Origin: CAIYZT01 sp052387855
GTDB lineage: Bacteria; Pseudomonadota; Alphaproteobacteria; Rhodobacterales; Rhodobacteraceae
Length of the DNA stretch: 11,692 nt
Assembly: GCA_052387855.1 (NCBI GenBank)
Contig: JBQTIT010000047.1
Location: forward strand, 1-11,692
Direction: 5' to 3'
The translations under genes and the position numbers were made by a program. This document shows positions 1 to 5,547 of this stretch, piece after piece (the stretch's first letter is position 1; each line of letters begins with the position of its first letter). The notes beneath the pieces were generated by a model. That model was given only the letters and a program-made list of their open reading frames with translations, was not told where the DNA came from and did no database searches.

Positions 1-236
1 GCGCCCGCCCCGCCCCCAGGCGGGCGCTGGCCTCTGGTGTGAGGGCGGAACCGGTCACCCGGACATGTTCCCACACGGGCGGGGAAACGCGGTGCGTTTC
101 CTTCTCCGCCCGACTTTGGCCGAGGCTTTCGCCGAGGTCATGCGCGCCGCAAGCCCCATCCCCGGCCGAGGGCCCCAAAGGCCCTCGGCCAGCGCCTGCC
201 CTTCCCCCGGCAGGCGCTTCGCGCCAGCCAGGTCAG
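1..236 (+). repeat. Dispersed structured repeat, left array, unit A with leading hairpin
   Basis: First unit of an approximately 213-bp repeat. The unit body starts at about 24 (GCGCTGGCCTCTGGTG), and the same start recurs at 237. Bases 1-27 form a hairpin, GCGCCCGCC (1-9) with GGCGGGCGC (19-27). Inside the unit are GGAAACGC/GCGTTTCC (83-90/94-101, loop GGT) and a perfect 11-bp stem GGCCGAGGGCC/GGCCCTCGGCC (164-174/180-190, loop CCAAA). A further stem is GCGCCTGCC/GGCAGGCGC (192-200/209-217). Bases 98-200 match the reverse complement of 11590-11692 with 5 differences in 103 and no gap. I find no convincing protein: reading frames through the unit are not kept between copies. The family is not one I can name. 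Confidence 0.85.
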
Positions 237-325
237 GCGCTGGCCTCTGTTGTGAAGGCGGAACTGGTTTACCCACGTCCGTTCCCACACGGGCGGGGAA
301 ACGCCGTGCCCTTCCTTCTCGGCCC
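237..325 (+). repeat. Dispersed structured repeat, left array, unit B (truncated)
   Basis: Second, head-to-tail copy of the left repeat. It aligns with unit A from GCGCTGGCCTCTG through the conserved block TTCCCACACGGGCGGGGAAA and ends near CTTCCTTCTCGGCCC, where similarity stops about 20 bases before the lipA stop codon. It is more diverged than unit A. It has one extra base in the segment after GGCGGAAC, which breaks any shared reading frame. The first hairpin is partly lost: GGAAACGC at 297-304 now faces GCCCTTCC at 308-315. It looks like a decayed or end-truncated copy. Confidence 0.8.
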
Positions 326-341
326 GGGGCCGATCGGCCCC
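326..341 (-). terminator. Palindrome directly after lipA, possible terminator stem
   Basis: GGGGCCGATCGGCCCC is a perfect 16-bp palindrome starting two bases beyond the lipA stop codon. On the lipA transcript it could fold as a 6-bp GC stem with a GATC loop. No T tract follows, so this is at best a weak or factor-assisted terminator. Confidence 0.3.
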
Positions 342-343
342 TC

Positions 344-1306
344 CTACCCCCGCCCCAGCCTTTCGCGGCGCGCGGCGCGCAGGCGGGCGAAATCGTCGCC
401 GGCATGGTAGCTTGACCGCGTCAACGGGGTGGCGGACACCATCCCGAACCCCTTGCCAAAGGCGGCGCGTTCGTAGTCGGCGAATTCCTCGGGCGTCACG
501 AACCGGTCCACCCGGTGGTGTTTCGGCGTGGGCTGCAGATATTGCCCGATGGTCAGGAAATCGACATCGGCCGCGCGCATGTCGTCCATCACCTGCAACA
601 CCGCCTGCCGATCCTCGCCCAGGCCCACCATGATGCCCGATTTGGTAAAGATCGCCGGATCGATCTCCTTGGCGCGCTGCAACAGGCGCAGCGAGGCGAA
701 ATAGCGCGCGCCGGGACGCACCGTCGGATAAAGCCCCGGCACGGTTTCTAGATTGTGGTTGAACACATCCGGCCCCGCCGCAATCACCGTCTCCAGCGCC
801 TGCGGCCCGCATTTCAGGAAATCCGGCGTCAGCACCTCGATCGTGGTGCCCGGGGCGCGGTGGCGGATGGCGCGGATGGTCTGGGCAAAATGCTCCGCCC
901 CGCCGTCGGCCAGATCGTCGCGGTCGACCGAGGTCACGACGACATGGTTCAGTCCCAGCTCGGCCACGGCATGGGCGACGCGCCCGGGCTCGAAGCCGTC
1001 AAGCGCGGCGGGCTTGCCGGTGGCGATGTTGCAGAACGCGCAGCCGCGCGTGCAGATCTCGCCCATGATCATCATGGTGGCATGGCCCTGCGCCCAGCAC
1101 TCGCCGACATTGGGGCAGCCCGCCTCTTCGCAGACCGTCACCAGCTTTTTCTCGCGCAGGATGTCGCGGGTCTTGCGGTACCCTTCCGAGGTCGGAGCCT
1201 TGACGCGAATCCAGGCCGGCTTTTTCGGCTGGTCCTGATCGGGGCGATGCGCCTTTTCGGGGTGGCGCTGGTCGGGAAGCTTGAGGTCACGCAACGGCTG
1301 ATCCAC
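344..1306 (-). CDS. lipA: Lipoyl synthase (radical SAM, Fe-S)
   Basis: Inserts two sulfur atoms into octanoyl groups carried on lipoyl domains (pyruvate and 2-oxoglutarate dehydrogenases, glycine cleavage H protein), in the cytoplasm. The 320-residue product shows the auxiliary-cluster cysteines in CEEAGCPNVGEC (Cys59, 64, 70), the radical-SAM motif CTRGCAFC (Cys85, 89, 92) and the C-terminal RSSYHAGDD motif near 297, whose serine ligates the auxiliary cluster in the family. I chose the GTG at 1306 (VDQPLRDLKLPDQRHPEK) because homologues begin at about this point and a run of GAGGGGGGGG lies about 10 bases upstream. An in-frame ATG at 1438 would add a non-conserved extension through the intergenic region. 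The gene is divergent from katG, and its 3' end faces the repeat array. Identification is very secure; the start is less so. Confidence 0.97.
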   Translation of the reverse strand: MDQPLRDLKLPDQRHPEKAHRPDQDQPKKPAWIRVKAPTSEGYRKTRDILREKKLVTVCEEAGCPNVGECWAQGHATMMIMGEICTRGCAFCNIATGKPAALDGFEPGRVAHAVAELGLNHVVVTSVDRDDLADGGAEHFAQTIRAIRHRAPGTTIEVLTPDFLKCGPQALETVIAAGPDVFNHNLETVPGLYPTVRPGARYFASLRLLQRAKEIDPAIFTKSGIMVGLGEDRQAVLQVMDDMRAADVDFLTIGQYLQPTPKHHRVDRFVTPEEFADYERAAFGKGFGMVSATPLTRSSYHAGDDFARLRAARRERLGRG

Positions 1307-1450
1307 CTTGCAAGGGCCCCCCCCTCTTAGACCTCTCGCGCCCCCCTGGCAATGCGCCAAGCCCTGCGGCGGGATCATGGCGCCATGCCGCAGGGGCAAG
1401 GCAGACCCCGGAAAACGCCGTTCGGCCTCTGCCATCAAAGGGGCCTATTC

Positions 1451-1467
1451 CTTAGAATCATTCCAAA
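1451..1467. promoter_or_regulatory. Candidate Irr (ICE) box between lipA and katG
   Basis: CTTAGAATCATTCCAAA is a near-palindrome matching the alphaproteobacterial iron-control element TTTAGAA-N3-TTCTAAA at 12 of 14 fixed positions, as I remember that consensus. It sits immediately upstream of the katG -35 element, and the divergent lipA reads away from it. The site fits iron-responsive control of a haem enzyme and possibly of an Fe-S enzyme. A GANTC methylation motif (GAATC) lies inside it. This is a motif match only; no regulator gene is in the window. Confidence 0.35.
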
Positions 1468-1472
1468 CGCAT

Positions 1473-1501
1473 TTGCTTCCCGGCCAGCCAGCCTATATCA
1501 T
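1473..1501 (+). promoter_or_regulatory. Probable katG promoter (-35/-10)
   Basis: TTGCTT at 1473-1478 and TATCAT at 1496-1501 are separated by 17 bases and resemble a sigma-70-type promoter. Transcription would begin near 1508, giving a leader of about 45 bases. The katG ribosome-binding site GGAGA is at 1541-1545, six bases before the ATG. Confidence 0.5.
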
Positions 1502-1551
1502 CGCGCCAGCGCACCCTTGCGGCCAAAACCCATCAAACCTGGAGACGATCA

Positions 1552-3756
1552 ATGAGCGGAAACGACACGTCGCGCGGCGGCAAATGCCCGGTCATGCATG
1601 GCGCCGGCAGCACCACCTCCCACGCCACAAGGTCAAACCGCGACTGGTGGCCGAACCAGCTCAACCTGCGCATCCTGCACCAGCATGCCCCGCGCGCGAA
1701 TCCGCTGGGCGAGGGGTTTGACTATGCCAGCGCCTTCGGCGCGCTCGACCTCAAGGCGGTCAAGGCTGACCTTTACGCCCTGATGACCGACAGCAAACCC
1801 TGGTGGCCGGCCGACTGGGGCCACTACGGGCCGCTTTTCATCCGCATGGCCTGGCATTCGGCCGGCACCTACCGCACCGGCGACGGGCGCGGCGGCGCCG
1901 GCACCGGCACGCAGCGCTTTGCGCCGCTGAACTCCTGGCCGGACAACGTGAACCTTGACAAGGCCCGGCGGCTCTTGTGGCCGATCAAGAAGAAATACGG
2001 CCAGAGCCTGTCCTGGGCCGACCTGATGATCCTGGCCGGCAATGCCGCGCTCGAATCGATGGGGCTGAAGACCTTTGGCTTTGGCGGTGGGCGCGTCGAT
2101 GTCTGGGAGCCGGAGGAAGACATCTACTGGGGGTCCGAAGAGACCTGGCTGGGCGATGCGCGCTACGAAGGCGAGCGCCAGCTTGAAAACCCGCTGGCCG
2201 CCGTGCAGATGGGGCTGATCTATGTGAACCCCGAAGGGCCGAACGGCGTTGCCGACCCGGTCGCCTCGGGCCGCGACATCCGCGAGACCTTTGGCCGGAT
2301 GGCGATGAACGACGAGGAAACCGTGGCGCTGGTCGCGGGCGGGCACACCTTTGGCAAGGCGCATGGCGCGGGCGATCCGGCGCTTGTGGGGCGCGAGCCC
2401 GAGGGCGCGGCGATCGAAGAGCAGGGGTTGGGCTGGAAGAACGCCCATGGCAGCGGCGTCGGGGGGCACACGACCAGCTCGGGCATCGAGGGCGCCTGGA
2501 AGCCGAACCCCACCACCTGGGATATGGGCTATCTGAAGGTGCTGTTCAAATACGACTGGACGCTGGGCAAGAGCCCGGCGGGTGCCCAGCAGTGGCATCC
2601 GGTGAACTGCGCGCCCGAGGACATGGTCGCCGACGCGCATGATCCGGCGAAAAAGCATCCGCCGATGATGACCACGGCCGACATGGCGATGAAGCTGGAC
2701 CCGATCTATGGCCCGATCGCGGCGCGCTATGCCGCCGACCCCGCGCTGTTCGCCGACGCCTTTGCCCGCGCCTGGTTCAAGCTGACCCACCGCGACATGG
2801 GGCCGAAGGCGCTGTACCTCGGCCCCGAGGTTCCGGCCGAAGACCTGATCTGGCAGGACCCGATCCCCAAGGCCACCGGCAGGATCATCGGCGCGGCCGA
2901 GATCGCGGCGCTCAAGGCCGACATCCTGGCCTCGGGCCAGACCATCGCCGCGCTGGTGCGGGCGGCCTGGGCCTCGGCCTCGACCTTCCGCGGCTCGGAC
3001 AAGCGGGGCGGGGCCAACGGCGGCCGGCTGCGCCTGGCGCCGCAGAAGGACTGGGCGGTGAACCGGCCGGCGGAACTGGCCGGCGTGCTGGCGGCGCTGG
3101 AGGCCGTTCGGGCGCGGTTCAACGCCAGGGGCGGCGCGCAGGTCTCGATGGCCGATCTGATCGTGCTGGGCGGCGCTGCGGCCATCGAGGCGGCGGCACG
3201 GGCCGGCGGCCATGCGCTGGAGGTGCCCTTTGCCCCCGGCCGCACCGACGCGGCCCAGGATCAGACCGATGTCGACAGCTTTGCGGTGCTGGAGCCGGCG
3301 GCGGACGGGTTCCGCAACCATCTGAAGGCCAGCTACACGATCTCGGCCGAAGAGCTTCTGGTCGACAAGGCCCAGCTTCTGGGCCTCAGCGCGCCCGAGA
3401 TGACGGTGCTGGTCGGCGGAATGCGGGCGCTGGGGGCCAATGCCGACGGCGGCGACCGGGGCGTTCTGACCGCCCGCCCCGGGGTTCTGAGCAACGATTT
3501 CTTCGCGGCTCTGATGGACATGGATGTGGTCTGGTCCCCAACCTCGGACGCGGCTGAGGACTTTGAGGGGCGCGACCGTGCCACGGGCGCGCTGAAATGG
3601 ACCGCAAGCCGGGTCGATCTGGTGTTCGGGTCAAACTCGCAACTGCGCGCCATCGCCGAGGTCTATGCCACCGACGATGCCGCCGGGCGCTTTGCCTGCG
3701 ATTTCGTCGCCGCCTGGACCAAGGTGATGATGAACGACCGGTTCGATCTGGCCTGA
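1552..3756 (+). CDS. katG: Catalase-peroxidase KatG
   Basis: Bifunctional haem enzyme that dismutates hydrogen peroxide and has peroxidase activity. The 734-residue length is normal for the family and both duplicated peroxidase-like halves are present. The distal haem site is intact in RMAWHSAGTYR (Arg98, Trp101, His102). The proximal ligand is His265 in GGHTFGKAHG, with Trp316 and Asp about 60 residues further on as expected. The Met-Tyr-Trp cross-link residues are all present (Trp101, Tyr224 in LIYVNPEGP, Met250 in GRMAMNDEE), so catalase activity should be retained. Ser310 corresponds to the M. tuberculosis Ser315 position. The ATG follows GGAGA at a six-base gap. No signal peptide is visible, so the protein is cytoplasmic. 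The gene is divergent from lipA, with its own promoter and a candidate Irr-type box upstream. A strong GC hairpin region follows it. Confidence 0.98.
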   Translation: MSGNDTSRGGKCPVMHGAGSTTSHATRSNRDWWPNQLNLRILHQHAPRANPLGEGFDYASAFGALDLKAVKADLYALMTDSKPWWPADWGHYGPLFIRMAWHSAGTYRTGDGRGGAGTGTQRFAPLNSWPDNVNLDKARRLLWPIKKKYGQSLSWADLMILAGNAALESMGLKTFGFGGGRVDVWEPEEDIYWGSEETWLGDARYEGERQLENPLAAVQMGLIYVNPEGPNGVADPVASGRDIRETFGRMAMNDEETVALVAGGHTFGKAHGAGDPALVGREPEGAAIEEQGLGWKNAHGSGVGGHTTSSGIEGAWKPNPTTWDMGYLKVLFKYDWTLGKSPAGAQQWHPVNCAPEDMVADAHDPAKKHPPMMTTADMAMKLDPIYGPIAARYAADPALFADAFARAWFKLTHRDMGPKALYLGPEVPAEDLIWQDPIPKATGRIIGAAEIAALKADILASGQTIAALVRAAWASASTFRGSDKRGGANGGRLRLAPQKDWAVNRPAELAGVLAALEAVRARFNARGGAQVSMADLIVLGGAAAIEAAARAGGHALEVPFAPGRTDAAQDQTDVDSFAVLEPAADGFRNHLKASYTISAEELLVDKAQLLGLSAPEMTVLVGGMRALGANADGGDRGVLTARPGVLSNDFFAALMDMDVVWSPTSDAAEDFEGRDRATGALKWTASRVDLVFGSNSQLRAIAEVYATDDAAGRFACDFVAAWTKVMMNDRFDLA

Positions 3757-3768
3757 GGCGGCCCGAGG

Positions 3769-3812
3769 GCGGGGGTTTCACACCCCCGCGCCGCCCCGGG
3801 ATCCGGGGCGGC
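3769..3812. terminator. Double hairpin between convergent katG and the DUF6456-like gene
   Basis: Two adjacent stems occur. The first is GCGGGGGT/ACCCCCGC (3769-3776/3782-3789, loop TTCAC). The second is the near-perfect palindrome GCCGCCCCGG/CCGGGGCGGC (3790-3799/3803-3812) centred on a GGATCC. It lies just after the katG stop and before the end of the convergent minus-strand gene, so it probably ends transcription from both sides, although neither side has a long T tract. The following motif TTCCCCCGTGGGATATTTG resembles sequences I recall at Rhodobacterales gene ends. Confidence 0.55.
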
Positions 3813-3858
3813 TTCCCCCGTGGGATATTTGTCCACAGGGGATGGGCAGAGCGCGGCG

Positions 3859-4713
3859 TCAGCCGATCAGCGGTCCGGATCGGCCATAGGTTTCGTCATA
3901 GTGCCGGCGCAGGCGTTGCAGCGCGATGCGCAGCACGATCTTGCCGGACCGCGCCGCCCAGCCCATCCGCCGTTCGGCCGTCTCGATGCCTTCGAGAAAG
4001 CAGCAGACGCGGAGCGCGACATCGCCCAGACCGGGCCCGAGGTCGCGCAGCGCCAGCGCCACGCGGTCGCGGGCGGCCGAGGGACCCTCGGCCAGGCCCG
4101 AATCGGGCTTGAAGGCGCCGCGGTCGCCGGGGGTCAGGAACCGCTCCCAGTTCTGGGTGACGCGCGGGCCCATCTGCGCGATCTCGAAATCCTCGCGCAG
4201 GCGCTCGGCCGCCTCGACCAGTTCGGCCTCAAGAAACAGCCTGCCGTCCTTTTCGCGGCGCCGTCCCAGCACCGCCACCGGGCTTTCGGCGCTGTTGTAG
4301 CGGACGCGCCGGGAGCCGCCGGCCTCGGACACCTCGCGCTCGGCCCAGGTGCGGTGCTGCCCGGCAAAGACCATCGGCGCCTCGGCCAGACCGGGGCCGG
4401 CGCCCTCTTCGTCTATCATCCGGCGCAGGGCGGCGCGGCCGGCATGGGTCAACTCGTAGCTCGCGATGCGCCCGGCCTTGCGGCAGGCGATCCAGTCCTT
4501 GAGCAGAAAGGCCTGCGCCACCGCGCGGTCAAGCACCGCGGTGCGGGCCGACTTGCCATCGGGAAACGCGCGCAGCACCGCCGCCTTTTCCATGTCGGCA
4601 GCGATGGCCAGCACCGCGCCGGGTTCGGCCAGACGGCGCAGAACGCGCAGGCCTTCGCGCCGGATCGTCGCTTCGTCGGCCGGGGGGCCGGAGTGGCGCA
4701 GAGGAGCGGACAT
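3859..4713 (-). CDS. DUF6456-like protein, C-terminal part of a frameshifted regulator
   Basis: This 284-residue frame starts at the ATG MSAPLRHSGPPADEATIRREG. Its first 100 residues look like a winged-helix region (LRVLRRLAEPGAVLAIAADMEKA; RIASYELTHAGRAALRRMI). Its second half carries the conserved stretch YNSAESPVAVLGRRREKDGR, then LREDFEIAQMGPRVTQNWERFL and an ending RIALQRLRRHYDETYG, which I recognise as a DUF6456-type domain of Rhodobacterales proteins. Homologues, as I recall, carry an N-terminal helix-turn-helix in the same polypeptide. Here that part is in another frame (starting at 5006). An AAAGGA about 10 bases upstream of ATG 4713 could allow separate initiation. Function is unknown; probably DNA-binding and regulatory. 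It converges with katG. Confidence 0.7.
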   Translation of the reverse strand: MSAPLRHSGPPADEATIRREGLRVLRRLAEPGAVLAIAADMEKAAVLRAFPDGKSARTAVLDRAVAQAFLLKDWIACRKAGRIASYELTHAGRAALRRMIDEEGAGPGLAEAPMVFAGQHRTWAEREVSEAGGSRRVRYNSAESPVAVLGRRREKDGRLFLEAELVEAAERLREDFEIAQMGPRVTQNWERFLTPGDRGAFKPDSGLAEGPSAARDRVALALRDLGPGLGDVALRVCCFLEGIETAERRMGWAARSGKIVLRIALQRLRRHYDETYGRSGPLIG

Positions 4714-5006
4714 CGTTGGATCTTCCTTTTTCCGGGTCTGGCGGGGCCGGGTCTGGTTTGGCCGGGGCTGGGGCGCGCAGGCTCCGGCGCGCTTCGGGTC
4801 AGGGCGCTCAGCGCCTCGTCCATCAAGGGATCGTCGCGGCGGTTCTCGAACCTTCGGACGGTGCGCAGGATGGTCGAGGCGTGCCGCCCCTCGCGGCGGG
4901 CGATCTCGCGCAGCGGGATGCCCTGGTCGGTGTGATCGAGGTAAAGCCGGACCGCCTCGGGCAACCACCCGGGCAGGGCTGAAACGCAGGTGAGGTTGCT
5001 CTTCAT
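4449..5006 (-). CDS. Helix-turn-helix N-terminal part of the same regulator, out of frame with the rest
   Basis: The first 65 or so residues, MKSNLTCVSALPGWLPEAVR then LYLDHTDQGIPLREIARREG and RHASTILRTVRRFENRRDDP, form a clear helix-turn-helix (IPLREIARREGRHASTILRTVRR). After about residue 75 this frame merely reads the DUF6456-like gene in the wrong phase (arginine- and cysteine-rich, no family resemblance) until a stop at 4449. One extra base in the A5 run of the minus strand (4727-4731) would join MKSNLTCV... to ...KKEDPTMSAPL... as a single 382-residue protein. The start ATG at 5006 has GGAG ten bases upstream. Either this is a frameshifted gene, a sequence error, or a frameshift-dependent product. 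Only the first third is likely meaningful. Confidence 0.6.
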   Translation of the reverse strand: MKSNLTCVSALPGWLPEAVRLYLDHTDQGIPLREIARREGRHASTILRTVRRFENRRDDPLMDEALSALTRSAPEPARPSPGQTRPGPARPGKRKIQRCPLLCATPAPRPTKRRSGAKACAFCAVWPNPARCWPSLPTWKRRRCCARFPMASRPAPRCLTARWRRPFCSRTGSPAARPGASRATS

Positions 5007-5206
5007 CCTGAACTCGCTCCGTCCGATGTCGCCCTTTCGGAGGGGCGGCGGACGACAAACCTTTCGTGAACGTTAATTTGCCGCAGTTTCTTTATAATTC
5101 GTTTAAATTCCTAAACTTTTGCATAACGTGCGCGCGATCAAAATGAGACTTGCGCAACGCCAGATTGTATCGTTGCAGGATGGGCCGTCCAGAACCGGAG
5201 GCTTCC
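5007..5206. promoter_or_regulatory. AT-rich divergent promoter region
   Basis: This is the most AT-rich stretch of the window, between the HTH/DUF6456-like gene (minus) and the DUF6477-like gene (plus). It holds a TATAAT at 5093-5098 on the plus strand, overlapping a TATAAA on the minus strand, but no good -35 hexamer at the right distance. A short inverted repeat, GTTTA (5101-5105) with TAAAC (5112-5116), could be an operator. The putative HTH protein is a natural candidate to bind here. This last point is inference. Confidence 0.35.
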
Positions 5207-5491
5207 ATGACCGACTTTCACGCCCTGATCGCCAATCTGCGCCGCCCGCGCCTCTTGATCCGTGCGGCGCGCCTGGGCTTGCAGGACTATCGCCGCGAGC
5301 GGGATTTGCAGCGCCTGCTGGGTGCTGGCGTGGCGGCCGACCACGCCCTGGCCCGTCTGATCGGCGAGGAAGAGCGGCTTGAAGAGCACCGCCGCGCCGG
5401 CGCCGCGGCCTATTCGGTGGCCCGTCACATCGAAATTCTGATCGCGATGATCAGCGAGGTCCGGCTTTTGCCGCGAACCAGTCCGATGTGA
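5207..5491 (+). CDS. Small DUF6477-like protein of unknown function
   Basis: A 94-residue, arginine-rich helical protein (MTDFHALIANLRRPRLLIRA, then ARLGLQDYRRERDLQRLLG, a glutamate/arginine-rich helix EEERLEEHRRAG, and AAYSVARHIEILIAMISEVR). I recognise it as the DUF6477-type family that I recall from Rhodobacterales; its function is unknown. The ATG at 5207 follows a textbook GGAGG (5197-5201) at five bases. An upstream in-frame start at 5150 would add a non-conserved extension and lacks such a site. It is divergent from the HTH/DUF6456-like gene, which I believe is a recurrent pairing in this order. The stop codon is the first part of a perfect terminator hairpin. No membrane segment or signal peptide is seen. 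Confidence 0.8.
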   Translation: MTDFHALIANLRRPRLLIRAARLGLQDYRRERDLQRLLGAGVAADHALARLIGEEERLEEHRRAGAAAYSVARHIEILIAMISEVRLLPRTSPM

Positions 5492-5532
5492 AACAATCAG
5501 GCCCGGAACCGACGTTCCGGGCCTGATTGTTT
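5491..5532. terminator. Perfect 19-bp bidirectional terminator hairpin
   Basis: AAACAATCAGGCCCGGAAC (5491-5509) and GTTCCGGGCCTGATTGTTT (5514-5532) are exact reverse complements around a CGAC loop. The A-rich foot and T-rich end make a GC stem plus short U tract on either strand. It starts on the last base of the DUF6477-like stop codon and lies 15 bases from the stop of the convergent MttB-family gene, so it serves both. Confidence 0.9.
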
Positions 5533-5547
5533 CCATCTTCAAGATAT

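Noticed and set aside
39..410. Small ORF beginning MRAEPVTRTCSHTGGETRC in the left repeat, echoed by MRAEPVTQTPSPTGRETQ on the minus strand at the right end
   Set aside because: The similarity is that of the DNA repeat. Most A/C differences change the residue, unit B has a one-base insertion that breaks the frame, and the palindromes explain the conservation better.
1633..3321. 562-residue antisense frame opposite katG
   Set aside because: Same reason: a proline- and arginine-rich shadow of a certain gene.
4075..4093. GGCCGAGGG-A-CCCTCGGCC palindrome resembling the repeat stem
   Set aside because: It lies inside the DUF6456-like coding sequence (LAEGPSA), with no similarity to the repeat outside the stem, so it is probably a codon-composition coincidence.
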